Source: Mesobacillus campisalis
Lineage (GTDB): Bacteria > Bacillota > Bacilli > Bacillales > Cytobacillaceae
DNA: 64,000 nucleotides
NCBI RefSeq assembly: GCF_000986785.1
Contig: NZ_LAYY01000005.1
Location: 62,001 to 126,000, forward strand
Reading direction: 5' to 3'
Part shown: one piece after another, positions 35,721 to 45,525 of the stretch
Position numbering within the stretch: the stretch's first letter is position 1
How the letters are laid out: each line of letters starts with the position of its first letter
Translations under genes and position numbers: made by a program
The notes under the pieces: model-generated
Databases searched by the model: none
What the model was told of the DNA's origin: nothing
What the model saw: only the letters and a program-made list of their open reading frames with translations

Positions 35721-35790
35721 ATCACAAATTTAATAACTTTCTTAGGGAATATGTTGAAAAACATTTGAGATCCCAATAAAGGTCAGACCG

Positions 35791-36858
35791 TTGGTATATC
35801 AATGTTTATATAGGGAGGCACTTAATATAATAACACACTTGATTTTCTTATTAGCTGTATTATTATTGTTACCTGCATTGAATAAAAAGTATCCTTTTTA
35901 TATTCTGTCTTTTGGTGTTTTATTCTTATTTTTAGCTCTTAGATATGACTTTGGTAACGACTATATGAGTTATTATGGAGTTCACGAAGCATTAAACGCA
36001 GGTTGGCAATTAACATTGGGAAACGAAGAAATATTATACAAATACTTCAATTTACTTATTCCAAATTTTTATGTAATGGTAGCTATTCTTAGTTTTTTTT
36101 ACATTTGTACTTTATTTTTATTAATAAAAAGTACATTGTATATAAGGCAATATTGGTTTGCTGTACTAATTCTATTGATTAATCCTTACCTATTTTTAGT
36201 TCATTTATCTAGCTTCAGACAAACAATAGCCCTATGTTTCCTAGTATTTGCGGTTCATTTTCTTACTAAGGGCAAGCGTCTTTTTTACTTTCTTTTTATT
36301 TCTATTGCTGTAGGTTTTCATCAAAGTGCCCTGGTTATGTTTCCGGTATATTTTTTATTGAATCAAAAAAAAATAAATGCTGTAAAGATAGTTACTATTA
36401 TGGGTGTGGTAATTTTATTACTAATAACCCCTCTATCCGATACTTTATTTAAATGGATATTGGACTTTTTCCCTAAAGGCTATTCTTACTATTATGAACA
36501 GGGGCTACAAAACTCGTTAAGAGCAACCCTAATTTCTAGTTTTTACTTCTTCTTAATAGTATTAAACATTAATAAACTAACCGGACGAGAGCTTATATAC
36601 GGTAAATTAGCTTTAATAGCAACCATAATATCTTTATTAGCATATAAGGCCTCTATGATTAATAGAATAGGTATGTATTTTGATATATTTTTAATTGTGA
36701 CCATACCATTAATCTTCTCGAAAATGAAGCAGGGTAAGGTAAGACTTATATTATTTGTCGCTATGTTTGGAATCTATATTTTACGCTATTGGTCGTTTTT
36801 TAATAATCCAGTTTGGATTGAATTCTATGGTACCTACCAAACAATATTAAATAAATAA
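35791..36858 (+). CDS. EpsG/Wzy-like polysaccharide polymerase
   Basis: About 345-355 residues with ten or more hydrophobic segments. It has an EpsG-type pattern near the N-terminus (FLALRYDFGNDYMSYYGVHE) and FRQTIALCFLVFAVHFLTKG plus FHQSALVMFPVYFLL mid-protein. It is expected to polymerise repeat units outside the membrane. The start is unclear: TTG at 35791 has AAAGG 8 nt upstream, but the strongest site (AGGGAGG at 35812) points to an ATA codon at 35827, with no ATG/GTG/TTG at the right distance. A lost start codon cannot be excluded. Confidence 0.82.
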   Translation: MVYQCLYREALNIITHLIFLLAVLLLLPALNKKYPFYILSFGVLFLFLALRYDFGNDYMSYYGVHEALNAGWQLTLGNEEILYKYFNLLIPNFYVMVAILSFFYICTLFLLIKSTLYIRQYWFAVLILLINPYLFLVHLSSFRQTIALCFLVFAVHFLTKGKRLFYFLFISIAVGFHQSALVMFPVYFLLNQKKINAVKIVTIMGVVILLLITPLSDTLFKWILDFFPKGYSYYYEQGLQNSLRATLISSFYFFLIVLNINKLTGRELIYGKLALIATIISLLAYKASMINRIGMYFDIFLIVTIPLIFSKMKQGKVRLILFVAMFGIYILRYWSFFNNPVWIEFYGTYQTILNK

Positions 36859-37047
36859 TTAAAGTCTACAATTAGGAAACTCCCCAATCCATTCCGAGGC
36901 AAACGTAAGAGGTAGATATTTAAACAAGGGTAGCTTAATACTAGTTAATTAATAACGTAATTACATTGATAAGGTTGGAGTTGTCTAGTTAATATTAGAG
37001 CTTATGCCAAAAATCAACTGTATACAATTTGTTCAAAGGATGTTTTT

Positions 37048-38322
37048 ATGAGAATTTTATGGTTAATAAATATCCCATTACCTGAAGCCAGTATACTAAT
37101 GAATGAAGAAATTTCCCCATATGGAGGTTGGTTAATAAATGCATCAAAGTATTTAGCAGACCAAGAAAATATAGAATTAACAGTACTATTCCCTAAAAAT
37201 AATGTTACATGTTCGATAAAACTTACTGGTAATAAAATTACCTATTATGCTTTTAAAACAGTTAGAGAACGAGACAAAAACTTGATAGATCAAAATTTAT
37301 ATTTTAAAAAAATTTTAAATGAAGTTAAACCCGATCTTGTGCATATTTATGGAACGGAATTGGCCCATACACTTTCGATGGTAAATACCTGTGAAATAGA
37401 TAAAGTGAAAACAGTAATCTCCATACAAGGATTAGTATCGGTAATACAAAAACATATGTATGCTAACTTACCTTATAGAATTGTATATGGAGCTACCTTT
37501 AGAAATCTTCTAAGAAAAGATAGTGTTTCAGGGTTGCAAAGAATGTTTTATAAAAGAGGGGAAAATGAGGTCCAGGCCATTAAAAAAGTAAAACATATAA
37601 TTGGCCGTACTACGTGGGATAAAGCATGCACAACACAAATTAACCCAAATGTAGAATATCATTTTTGTAATGAAACATTGAGAGAAGAATTTTACAAACA
37701 CAAGTGGGATATAGAGAAATGTGAAAAGAATTCTATTTTTTTGAGTCAAGGTCAATATCCAATAAAAGGCCTTCACTATATGTTAGAGGCAATGCCACTT
37801 ATTCTTAAGAGATATCCTAATACAAAATTATATATTGGAGGAAAGGATATAACAAAGTCAGAGACTATAAAAGATAAACTACTTTTGACTTATTACGGTA
37901 AATATATAAAAAGAATGATTCAAAAATATAATTTAGAACAAAATGTAATTTTTACAGGACCTCTAGATGAAAAGCAGATGTGTGAAAGATACTTGAAGTC
38001 AAATGTATTTGTTTGCCCATCTTCTATTGAAAACAGCCCTAACTCTCTAGGGGAAGCAATGATATTAGGAGTCCCTTGTGTCAGTTCAAATGTGGGGGGG
38101 ATATCTGATATGTTAGAGCATAAAGACGAGGGATTTATATATCAAGCCGATGCACCTTACATGCTGGCATATTATATTTGTGAAATATTAGGAAATGAAA
38201 GTTTAGCTCAACAGTTCTCTAAAAATGCAAGAGAACATGCACTTAAAACACATAATTCTTTAGCAAATACTAAACAATTAATAAGGATTTATGAAGAAAT
38301 TTTAGCAGAAAAAAAAATATAA
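37048..38322 (+). CDS. Glycosyltransferase family 4
   Basis: A 424-residue GT-B enzyme. The N-terminal acceptor domain includes MRILWLINIPLPEASILMNE and DLVHIYGTE. The C-terminal donor domain carries SQGQYPIKGLHYMLEAMPLI (about 232) and VFVCPSSIENSPNSLGEAMI (about 322), then GVPCVSSNVGGISDML. The E-x7-E motif is intact. AAAGGA is 7 nt before the ATG. Confidence 0.9.
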   Translation: MRILWLINIPLPEASILMNEEISPYGGWLINASKYLADQENIELTVLFPKNNVTCSIKLTGNKITYYAFKTVRERDKNLIDQNLYFKKILNEVKPDLVHIYGTELAHTLSMVNTCEIDKVKTVISIQGLVSVIQKHMYANLPYRIVYGATFRNLLRKDSVSGLQRMFYKRGENEVQAIKKVKHIIGRTTWDKACTTQINPNVEYHFCNETLREEFYKHKWDIEKCEKNSIFLSQGQYPIKGLHYMLEAMPLILKRYPNTKLYIGGKDITKSETIKDKLLLTYYGKYIKRMIQKYNLEQNVIFTGPLDEKQMCERYLKSNVFVCPSSIENSPNSLGEAMILGVPCVSSNVGGISDMLEHKDEGFIYQADAPYMLAYYICEILGNESLAQQFSKNAREHALKTHNSLANTKQLIRIYEEILAEKKI

Positions 38323-38602
38323 GATAGAATTAAATATTATAAAATGTTGTTTAGAACACTTGGTCTTCTTTTCAATATGAACAAAATAAGTAATGTGATA
38401 ATAAAGACGACCTTCAAAGTTTGTCCCACCCACATAATCTAGTTGCAAGTTGAGATTCCTCTGGTAATGACCCCTTTCATACTAAAGTTTTTATTTGTTA
38501 GGAGTTTTTCAATTCTTGATTTTTCAACTAGAATTACTCCAAGTGAAATGGTACTACGGTATACCCCTTTAGTGTTGGATAAAAGTTAAAAGGATGTATC
38601 AT

Positions 38603-39655
38603 ATGAAGATATTATATCTATGTTTCACACCTTATCATATTAAGGTCTCAAACTACCTTTCAAAAACAGAATATAAAAGCGATGAAAACCATATGATCCT
38701 ATCATCGTGTTCAGGGATTAATGAGAATACCTTGAAAAAGTTTGTCAAGATTACTCAATATAAGACACTAAATTATACAGATATTGAATTATCATTAAGA
38801 GAAGGAGTTAAACTAGGAGCAAGTTATTTTAAAAAGTACAAAAGTAGTATCGAACACTTTATAAAAACAATAAAAGAACAAGAATATGATAAAATAGTGT
38901 ACTTTTCGGATAATCCTATTGCATATCAATTGCTATTTAATGATATTAAACAAAATAGTGTTAATACAAAGCTTATGTTTGTTGAAGAAGGGACGGGAAT
39001 TTATCTAAAAAATTATAGATATCCATTCAGATATAAAATTCTAATTTTTTTAGCTAAGATTTTATTTAATAATAATAATATAAGAGTATTTATGCATGGG
39101 AAAGGTGGATTTGAAGATGAAGTTCTATTAAGGGAACCTGAATTAATTGAGTCGAAAGGTAAAAAAATAAAGTTATCAAAAGACGAATTTAGAGAGATAT
39201 TAATCAATAACGATTGTACCGAGAATTTTGTTTTGGAAAAGGGATCGTTATTTTGCCCATCATTTATTATTAATGACCCTAAAGTTAGAAATAAAGCATT
39301 TAATGAAATTTTTCTTTGTTATTACCAAAAAAGGGAATTTTTGTATGTGAAATTACATCCATCAGAAAGAGAAGTTGATTCACTACAAAAATTAGTTGAA
39401 AGTTATGACGGATATATCATAATACTTAACCGAGATGATTTAACCTCAGAAGACATTATAGTTAATCCAAATATAAAAGAAGTTATCTCTGATGTTTCAT
39501 CATCACTAATAAATGCATATTATTTACGTGATGATATAAAAATAATAAGTTATCAAAATATCCTTATAAAAAAGTATGGGTTAAAATTCAAATTTAAATA
39601 TTCGATTTTTGAAAATATGGTTGAGAATGGTATAATAAAACACTTTAGTTTTTAA
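38603..39655 (+). CDS. Candidate nonulosonic-acid transferase (GT52/polysialyltransferase-like)
   Basis: A 350-residue protein. It has MKILYLCFTPYHIKVSNYLS at the N-terminus, FVEEGTGIYLKNYRYPFRYK (about 133), VKLHPSERE (about 258) and a C-terminal EVISDVSSSLINAYYLRDD (about 296). The EEG-x-Y, K/R-HP and SS motifs resemble GT52 and alpha-2,8-polysialyltransferase families. The pse biosynthesis genes begin right downstream, so transfer of pseudaminic acid from CMP-Pse is likely. The ATG at 38603 is favoured by AAAAGG 9 nt upstream; gene-free flanks (38323-38602) show nothing else. Confidence 0.7.
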   Translation: MKILYLCFTPYHIKVSNYLSKTEYKSDENHMILSSCSGINENTLKKFVKITQYKTLNYTDIELSLREGVKLGASYFKKYKSSIEHFIKTIKEQEYDKIVYFSDNPIAYQLLFNDIKQNSVNTKLMFVEEGTGIYLKNYRYPFRYKILIFLAKILFNNNNIRVFMHGKGGFEDEVLLREPELIESKGKKIKLSKDEFREILINNDCTENFVLEKGSLFCPSFIINDPKVRNKAFNEIFLCYYQKREFLYVKLHPSEREVDSLQKLVESYDGYIIILNRDDLTSEDIIVNPNIKEVISDVSSSLINAYYLRDDIKIISYQNILIKKYGLKFKFKYSIFENMVENGIIKHFSF

Positions 39656-39761
39656 ATTTAAAAAGTATAAAAAAATATTTTATTAATAACGCCAATAAAT
39701 AGTCAAATAACATTATTTATACTTTTATCCAATATACTACTTTAAAATTGGAGGAATAATA

Positions 39762-40949
39762 ATGCTACCAGCAATAGCGGGCGGAAAGCCAGCAAGAGAC
39801 GAATTTATCCCATATGGAAAACAATATATTGATGAGAAGGATATACAGGCTGTTAATGAGGTATTAAGATCTCATTACTTAACTACAGGACCTAAGGTAG
39901 AAGAGTTTGAAAAGAGTCTATGTGAATTAACTGGAGCTAAATATGCTGTAGCGATTTCAAATGGAACGTCGGCATTACATGCTGCTTGTTATGCAGCCGG
40001 AATCACCACAGGGGATGAAGTTATAACTACTCCGATTACATTTGCTGCATCAGCAAATTGCATTTTATATTGTGGAGGAACACCTGTGTTTGCTGATATT
40101 GACCCAGATACATGGAATATTGATCCCAAAGAAATAGAAAAGAAAATTACAAGTAGAACAAAAGCTGTAATAGCGGTGGACTTCACAGGACAGTCAGTTC
40201 AGCTTGATGAATTAAAAGAAATCTGTAACAGGCATAACTTAGTATTAATTGAAGATGCAGCTCATTCAATTGGAACTAAGTATAAAGGTATACCTGTTGG
40301 GGGAATCGCAGATATAACTACTTTTAGCTTTCATCCAGTAAAGACAATCACATGTGGTGAAGGTGGAGCAATTTTAACTAATAATCTAGAATACTATAAA
40401 AAAATGCAACTATTTCGTTCGCATGGAGTAACCCGAGATGTGAAATTAATGAGTCAAAATCCTTTTAACGGTTATAATGAACAAATTGAATTGGGATACA
40501 ATTATCGTATGACAGACTTCCAAGCAGCACTTGGTTCGAGTCAACTGAAAAAGCTAGAAGCCTTTTCCAAAAGGAGAAGTGAAATAGTAAAAAAATATGA
40601 TGAGGTTTTTTCAGAAATCCCACAACTAACAATTCAAAAGGAAATCCCAGAATCAGATACCACAAGACATCTTTATATCATTAGAATAAATTCTGAGACT
40701 TTAAAAGTAGGTAGAGAAGAAATCTATAAGGCACTAAATGCTGAAAATATCGGACTACAGGTACATTATATTCCAGTTTATCACCACCCTTACTATCAAG
40801 GTATGGGCTATAAAAAGGGGCTTTGTCCTATTGCTGAAAGATTATATGAAGAGATTATTTCTATTCCTTTGTATTATTCGCTAACAGATGAGGATGTCGA
40901 TAGTGTAATTGAGGCTGTTATAAAAGTTATAAATTACTATCGAAAGTAG
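39762..40949 (+). CDS. pseC: UDP-4-amino-4,6-dideoxy-N-acetyl-L-altrosamine transaminase
   Basis: A 395-residue DegT/DnrJ-family aminotransferase with FIPYGKQYIDEKDIQAVNEV (residues 16-35), AISNGTSALHAACYAAG, IEDAAHSIGTKYKG and the PLP-lysine motif FSFHPVKTITCGEGG. It aminates the 4-keto sugar in the pseudaminic acid pathway. First of five consecutive pse genes. GGAGG lies 7 nt upstream. Confidence 0.92.
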   Translation: MLPAIAGGKPARDEFIPYGKQYIDEKDIQAVNEVLRSHYLTTGPKVEEFEKSLCELTGAKYAVAISNGTSALHAACYAAGITTGDEVITTPITFAASANCILYCGGTPVFADIDPDTWNIDPKEIEKKITSRTKAVIAVDFTGQSVQLDELKEICNRHNLVLIEDAAHSIGTKYKGIPVGGIADITTFSFHPVKTITCGEGGAILTNNLEYYKKMQLFRSHGVTRDVKLMSQNPFNGYNEQIELGYNYRMTDFQAALGSSQLKKLEAFSKRRSEIVKKYDEVFSEIPQLTIQKEIPESDTTRHLYIIRINSETLKVGREEIYKALNAENIGLQVHYIPVYHHPYYQGMGYKKGLCPIAERLYEEIISIPLYYSLTDEDVDSVIEAVIKVINYYRK

Positions 40950-40958
40950 GGAACTAGT

Positions 40959-41693
40959 TTGAAAATTGCAGCAATCATACAAGCTCGAATGGGTTCAACA
41001 AGACTTTCAGGGAAAGTTTTGAAAGAATTAAAGGGAAAATCAGTGTTATCTCATGTGATTGAACGAGTAAGACAATCAAAATTTATAGAAGATATTATAA
41101 TAGCAACAACCAACCATGAGAGAGACAATAATATTGAATCAGAAGCATTTAAATGTGGTAGTAAAGTCTATAGAGGAAGCGAGGATGATGTCCTTAGCCG
41201 TTATTATTTTACAGCGCAAGAGAATAACGTTGATGTCATCATCAGAATTACATCAGACTGTCCACTAATTGATCCAAATGTTATTGATGAAATAATTGAA
41301 TTCTATTTGAATGGAAACTATGATCTTGTAACAAATGCTGGATCAGATTTAGAGCAAAGAACATATCCGAGAGGATTGGATACAGAAATTTTTTCATTTG
41401 AAGTATTAGAGAATGCATTTATTAATGGAAAAGAAAATTATCATCGTGAACATGTCACCCCTTTCATTTATGAACATAGTAATAAAATACATTATTTCAA
41501 AAACCAAGTTGATTATTCTAAATACAGATGGACATTAGATACCCAAGAAGATTTTAAACTCATAAGTGAAATATATAAAAGACTATATAAAGGAACTCAT
41601 GACTTTTATCTACCTGATACCATTGAGCTTTTCGAGCAAGAACCCTATCTTTTTACAATTAATGCACATATTGAGCAAAAGAAGGTTAAGTAA
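40959..41693 (+). CDS. pseF: Pseudaminic acid cytidylyltransferase
   Basis: A 244-residue cytidylyltransferase of the SpsF/PseF type: AAIIQARMGSTRLSGKVLKE (3-22), YRGSEDDVLSRYY, RITSDCPLIDP and a C-terminal RWTLDTQEDF motif. It activates pseudaminic acid as CMP-Pse. The start is a TTG. Confidence 0.9.
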   Translation: MKIAAIIQARMGSTRLSGKVLKELKGKSVLSHVIERVRQSKFIEDIIIATTNHERDNNIESEAFKCGSKVYRGSEDDVLSRYYFTAQENNVDVIIRITSDCPLIDPNVIDEIIEFYLNGNYDLVTNAGSDLEQRTYPRGLDTEIFSFEVLENAFINGKENYHREHVTPFIYEHSNKIHYFKNQVDYSKYRWTLDTQEDFKLISEIYKRLYKGTHDFYLPDTIELFEQEPYLFTINAHIEQKKVK

Positions 41694-41706
41694 AAGGAGG
41701 GGCATT

Positions 41707-42681
41707 ATGAGAGTATTGATATTCACAGAAGGTGGAAGTCAAATTGGACTAGGACATATCTCTAGGTGTAGCTCCTTATATGATGAATTAGAAAATAGAG
41801 GAATTGAAGTGGAGTTCATCATTAATAGTGACATAGAGCAATTTGAGATAATAAAAGATAAACAATACAAGGTGGTTAATTGGTTAACAAAAAATTTTTT
41901 AACAAATTATATTAACCGTGACGATTATTGTATAGTAGACTCTTACTTAGCTGGAGAAGAGTTGTATAAGATTATTTCAGATCAAGCAAAAAAGGTTTTA
42001 TTTATTGATGATAATGCAAGGATTAACTTTCCGGAAGGAATAGTTGTGAATCCATGTCTTAGTACCGAAGCAGTTAGGTATCCTAAAAATGATACTAACT
42101 GCTATTTAATTGGGCCTAAATATATTATTTTAAGAAGCCCATTCGTACAGGTTAAAAGAGAACATATTAATTCTCAAATTAAAGAAGTACTAATAACATT
42201 AGGTGGATCGGATATATACAATTTAACTCCGAGTATTTTAACGCAACTTAGTAGCAAGCCAGACATTACATTTAATGTTGTTATAGGGAATGCATTTGAA
42301 AATATTAAAGAGATAAAAAGTTTTGGTTCTAAGAATGTCAACTTTTATGAAAATGCCAGTGCAGAGGAAATGAAATCAATTATGTTAAGGTCTGATTTTG
42401 CTATAACCGCAGCTGGACAAACAATTTATGAGTTGATTAGCACGCAAACACCTTTTATTCCAATAAAAGTTATAGAGAATCAGCAGAATAATATATTAGC
42501 ATTGAAAGAACTCGATTTGGTTGAAGAAACACTCGAATATAACACTCCTTTCTTTAATGAAAAGTTAATTTGTGAAGTCGAGAAAATAATGGTGTTAAAG
42601 AACCGTATTAACTTGACTAAAAAATATGAGAAAGTTATTGATGGATTAGGTAATAAACGAATTATTAATGCTCTAGTATAA
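41707..42681 (+). CDS. pseG: UDP-2,4-diacetamido-2,4,6-trideoxy-L-altropyranose hydrolase
   Basis: A 324-residue GT-B-like hydrolase with FTEGGSQIGLGHISRCSSLY (6-25), FIDDNAR, ITLGGSD (about 167) and FAITAAGQTIYELISTQTPF (about 240). It removes UDP to free the sugar for PseI. The ATG at 41707 has AAGGAGG 7 nt upstream; a longer open frame reaching into pseF is a read-through. Confidence 0.92.
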   Translation: MRVLIFTEGGSQIGLGHISRCSSLYDELENRGIEVEFIINSDIEQFEIIKDKQYKVVNWLTKNFLTNYINRDDYCIVDSYLAGEELYKIISDQAKKVLFIDDNARINFPEGIVVNPCLSTEAVRYPKNDTNCYLIGPKYIILRSPFVQVKREHINSQIKEVLITLGGSDIYNLTPSILTQLSSKPDITFNVVIGNAFENIKEIKSFGSKNVNFYENASAEEMKSIMLRSDFAITAAGQTIYELISTQTPFIPIKVIENQQNNILALKELDLVEETLEYNTPFFNEKLICEVEKIMVLKNRINLTKKYEKVIDGLGNKRIINALV

Positions 42682-42690
42682 GGAGAACTT

Positions 42691-43152
42691 ATGGAAGAAA
42701 ATTATTTTTTGAGAAAAGCAAAAGATGAAGATGTTAATGATGTATTTAAATTATCTAATGAGGATTATGTAAGAAAGTATTCAATAAATACTACTGAAAT
42801 TGATTGGAAAGAACATAAGGCTTGGTTTGAAAACATTATGAATTCAGACAACCATATATTTTATGTGGTTACGGACCGTACAAATAAGTTTTTAGGACAA
42901 TTGAGATATAGAGTAGAGAATGAGATGGCAACCATAAGTATTAGCTTATGCAAATCAATTACTGGAAGAGGATTAAGTAAAACACTTGTAAAAAATAGTA
43001 TAGAGCTAATCAGCGAAGAAAGATATGAATTAAAGAAAATTATAGCTTATGTCTCAAACGATAATATCGCATCTAAAAAGCTATTTGAAAGTATAGGCTT
43101 TATATTACAAGAAAATAAGAAGGCAATGCTAAAGTACGAATATTTTATTTAA
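42691..43152 (+). CDS. pseH: N-acetyltransferase of pseudaminic acid synthesis (GNAT)
   Basis: A 153-residue GNAT protein with LRKAKDEDVNDVFKLSN at the N-terminus, an acetyl-CoA binding region ITGRGLSKTLVKNSIELI (about 91) and VSNDNIASKKLFESIGF. It acetylates the 4-amino group made by PseC. Position between pseG and pseI fits PseH. Confidence 0.88.
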   Translation: MEENYFLRKAKDEDVNDVFKLSNEDYVRKYSINTTEIDWKEHKAWFENIMNSDNHIFYVVTDRTNKFLGQLRYRVENEMATISISLCKSITGRGLSKTLVKNSIELISEERYELKKIIAYVSNDNIASKKLFESIGFILQENKKAMLKYEYFI

Positions 43153-43172
43153 CTAAAGGGGATTTTCGGTAA

Positions 43173-44207
43173 ATGGTTATTGATAAAATTGATATATCTA
43201 AAAAAGTATTTGTAATAGCGGAGATGTCTGCTAATCATGGACATGATATAAATATTGCGAAAGAAACAATAAAAGCTGCTAAAGAGGCTGGGGCGGATGC
43301 CATTAAGTTACAGACCTATACCCCCGATACGATAACAATCGATTGTGATAATGAATACTTCCAAGTAAAACAAGGTACAATTTGGGATGGGAGAACTTTA
43401 TATGATCTTTATAATGAAGCTTACACCCCATGGGAGTGGCATAAAGAGTTATTGGAATATGCGAAAGAATTAGACATTATGTGCTTCTCAAGTCCTTTTG
43501 ATAAAACTGCGGTTGATCTATTGGAAAGCTTGAATGTTCCTGCCTATAAGATAGCTTCTTTTGAAATTACAGATATTCCATTGATTGAATATGTGGCAAC
43601 AACAGGGAAACCTGTAATTATTTCTACTGGTATTGCAACTCTTAGTGAAATTGATGATGCAGTACAAGCATGTAGAAGAGTAGGAAATGACCAAATTGTT
43701 TTGTTGAAATGTACGTCGGCATATCCAGCAAAGATTGAAGATGCAAACTTATTAACAATGCAAAATTTAAAAGAAACTTTTAATGTTGAAGTGGGTTTAT
43801 CAGACCATACTTTAGGTGTAACAGTACCTATTGTATCCGTTGCATTAGGAGCAAAGGTCATTGAAAAGCATTTTATCTTGGATAAAAGTATTGGTGGACC
43901 GGATGCAAGTTTTTCATTAGATAAACAAGAATTTAAATTACTTGTTGATTCAGTAAGGGATGCAGAGAAATCACTGGGAAAAGTAGATTATGAATTAACT
44001 GATAAGAAAAAGAAAAGTAGGGAGTTTTCTCGATCTTTATTTGCTGTTCAGGATATCAAAGAAGGGGAAACTTTTACTGAAGAAAATGTTCGTTCTATCC
44101 GTCCTGGCTATGGCCTTTCTCCAAAATATAGTAGGAATGTTTATGGATCGACTGCAAGTAAGGACGTTAAAAGAGGAACGCCATTAGGCTGGAACCATAT
44201 AAAATAA
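43173..44207 (+). CDS. pseI: Pseudaminic acid synthase
   Basis: A 344-residue NeuB-family protein. The TIM barrel (about 1-280) has FVIAEMSANHGHDINIAKET and ADAIKLQTYTPDTITID, with SSPFDKTAVDLLESLNVPAY and VIEKHF. The C-terminal SAF antifreeze-like domain (about 285-344) starts SRSLFAVQDIKEGETFTEEN. It condenses phosphoenolpyruvate with the 6-deoxy-AltdiNAc sugar. Confidence 0.94.
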   Translation: MVIDKIDISKKVFVIAEMSANHGHDINIAKETIKAAKEAGADAIKLQTYTPDTITIDCDNEYFQVKQGTIWDGRTLYDLYNEAYTPWEWHKELLEYAKELDIMCFSSPFDKTAVDLLESLNVPAYKIASFEITDIPLIEYVATTGKPVIISTGIATLSEIDDAVQACRRVGNDQIVLLKCTSAYPAKIEDANLLTMQNLKETFNVEVGLSDHTLGVTVPIVSVALGAKVIEKHFILDKSIGGPDASFSLDKQEFKLLVDSVRDAEKSLGKVDYELTDKKKKSREFSRSLFAVQDIKEGETFTEENVRSIRPGYGLSPKYSRNVYGSTASKDVKRGTPLGWNHIK

Positions 44208-44237
44208 CGTGTACTCCAGAGATTGGAAGTAATGAAA

Positions 44238-45506
44238 ATGACATACTTAGAAAAAATGTTCAAATTTCCAAACCTTTCTAATATTTTTTCGTTTGGCAGC
44301 GCAACATTAATTTCATCGGCGCTGTCATTTGTTTTAGGGGTTGTATCTAGAAATATATTAGGACCTGAACAGTATGGATACTGGGTTTCGTTATCTATGG
44401 CTTTTACGTTTATTCCTCTTTTACAATTTGGTGTACTAAATGCCATGAACAGGGAAATTCCGTATTACATTGCTCGTAACTCAATCGAGGAAGTAGATAG
44501 AATAAGGCAAAAAGTTTTTTCATACTTGATAACTGTTCCTATTTTTTTAATCCTGTTGTTATCTTTTTTTAGTTTGTTTGTGTATAAAAGTAATATTGCT
44601 TCAGAATACAAGGTTGGTTCTTTTTTTATTATTTTTATCGGAGTTTTGCTCTTTCTATCCGCATATGTAGAAATGTATTACAAATCAATTCAAGATTTCA
44701 AAAGTGTTTCTAAATTGATAACAGCAAAAGGCGTTGCTCAGTCTGTTTTAAGCATTATTTTTATTTTACTGTTAGGCTTTAGTGGTTTATTTCTAGGGAT
44801 GATGGCAGGGCTGATAATTGAAATAATCATGGGTAGAAAAGCTTTTAGTAAAATGAAATTTATTTTAGATTTTCGATATCAAAACTATGTTCCATTAATA
44901 AAGATTGGCTTTCCAATATTAATGGTTGGATTAATCTGGTCTGTTCTTATTGCTACAGATAAAATTATATTAACAATTACGATGGATTCTTCAGCACTAG
45001 GGAACTATAGTGTAGCACTGTTAGTCTTCAGTACAATGATGTTATTACCACAGGTGATATCGCAAGTGTATTACCCAAAAATTGTAACGATGGTAAGTAA
45101 AGGAGAATATCAGCAAATAATACAGTCCTACAAAAGAGTGAACCTTGTTTTACTAGTAATCTCTATTATTGTAGTTTTAGTTGGACTACTTTTACTTCCA
45201 CCAATAATCAGTTTATTAATGCCAGAATATGAAGGGGGAATTTTCTCAGCTCAAATATTGTTAGTGGGATTAATTCCTTTAACACTTGTAAATTATGCTG
45301 CAAACTATTTTAATGCTACTCATAATCAAAAATTATATATAAAAATACTTGTAGTGTGTATAGTAGTGAATATTGTGTCCAGTATATTGTTGTTATTAAT
45401 TAAACTGGATATCTATATGGTTGCAGTCGGTACCTCAGCATCATTTTTATTATATTCTATACTTATGAATTTGTTTTTTTGGAAGATTATTAAAAAGGTG
45501 AAATAA
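44238..45506 (+). CDS. Wzx-type polysaccharide flippase
   Basis: About 422 residues with twelve to fourteen hydrophobic segments. The MATE/PST signature near the N-terminus is IFSFGSATLISSALSFVLGV, followed by RNILGPEQYGYWVSLSM. It flips lipid-linked repeat units across the membrane. Start candidates are TTG 44223, ATG 44232 and ATG 44238; GGAAG lies 8 nt before the last. Last intact gene of the cluster. Confidence 0.9.
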   Translation: MTYLEKMFKFPNLSNIFSFGSATLISSALSFVLGVVSRNILGPEQYGYWVSLSMAFTFIPLLQFGVLNAMNREIPYYIARNSIEEVDRIRQKVFSYLITVPIFLILLLSFFSLFVYKSNIASEYKVGSFFIIFIGVLLFLSAYVEMYYKSIQDFKSVSKLITAKGVAQSVLSIIFILLLGFSGLFLGMMAGLIIEIIMGRKAFSKMKFILDFRYQNYVPLIKIGFPILMVGLIWSVLIATDKIILTITMDSSALGNYSVALLVFSTMMLLPQVISQVYYPKIVTMVSKGEYQQIIQSYKRVNLVLLVISIIVVLVGLLLLPPIISLLMPEYEGGIFSAQILLVGLIPLTLVNYAANYFNATHNQKLYIKILVVCIVVNIVSSILLLLIKLDIYMVAVGTSASFLLYSILMNLFFWKIIKKVK

Positions 45507-45525
45507 GCAAGGGTGCCTGTCACTA

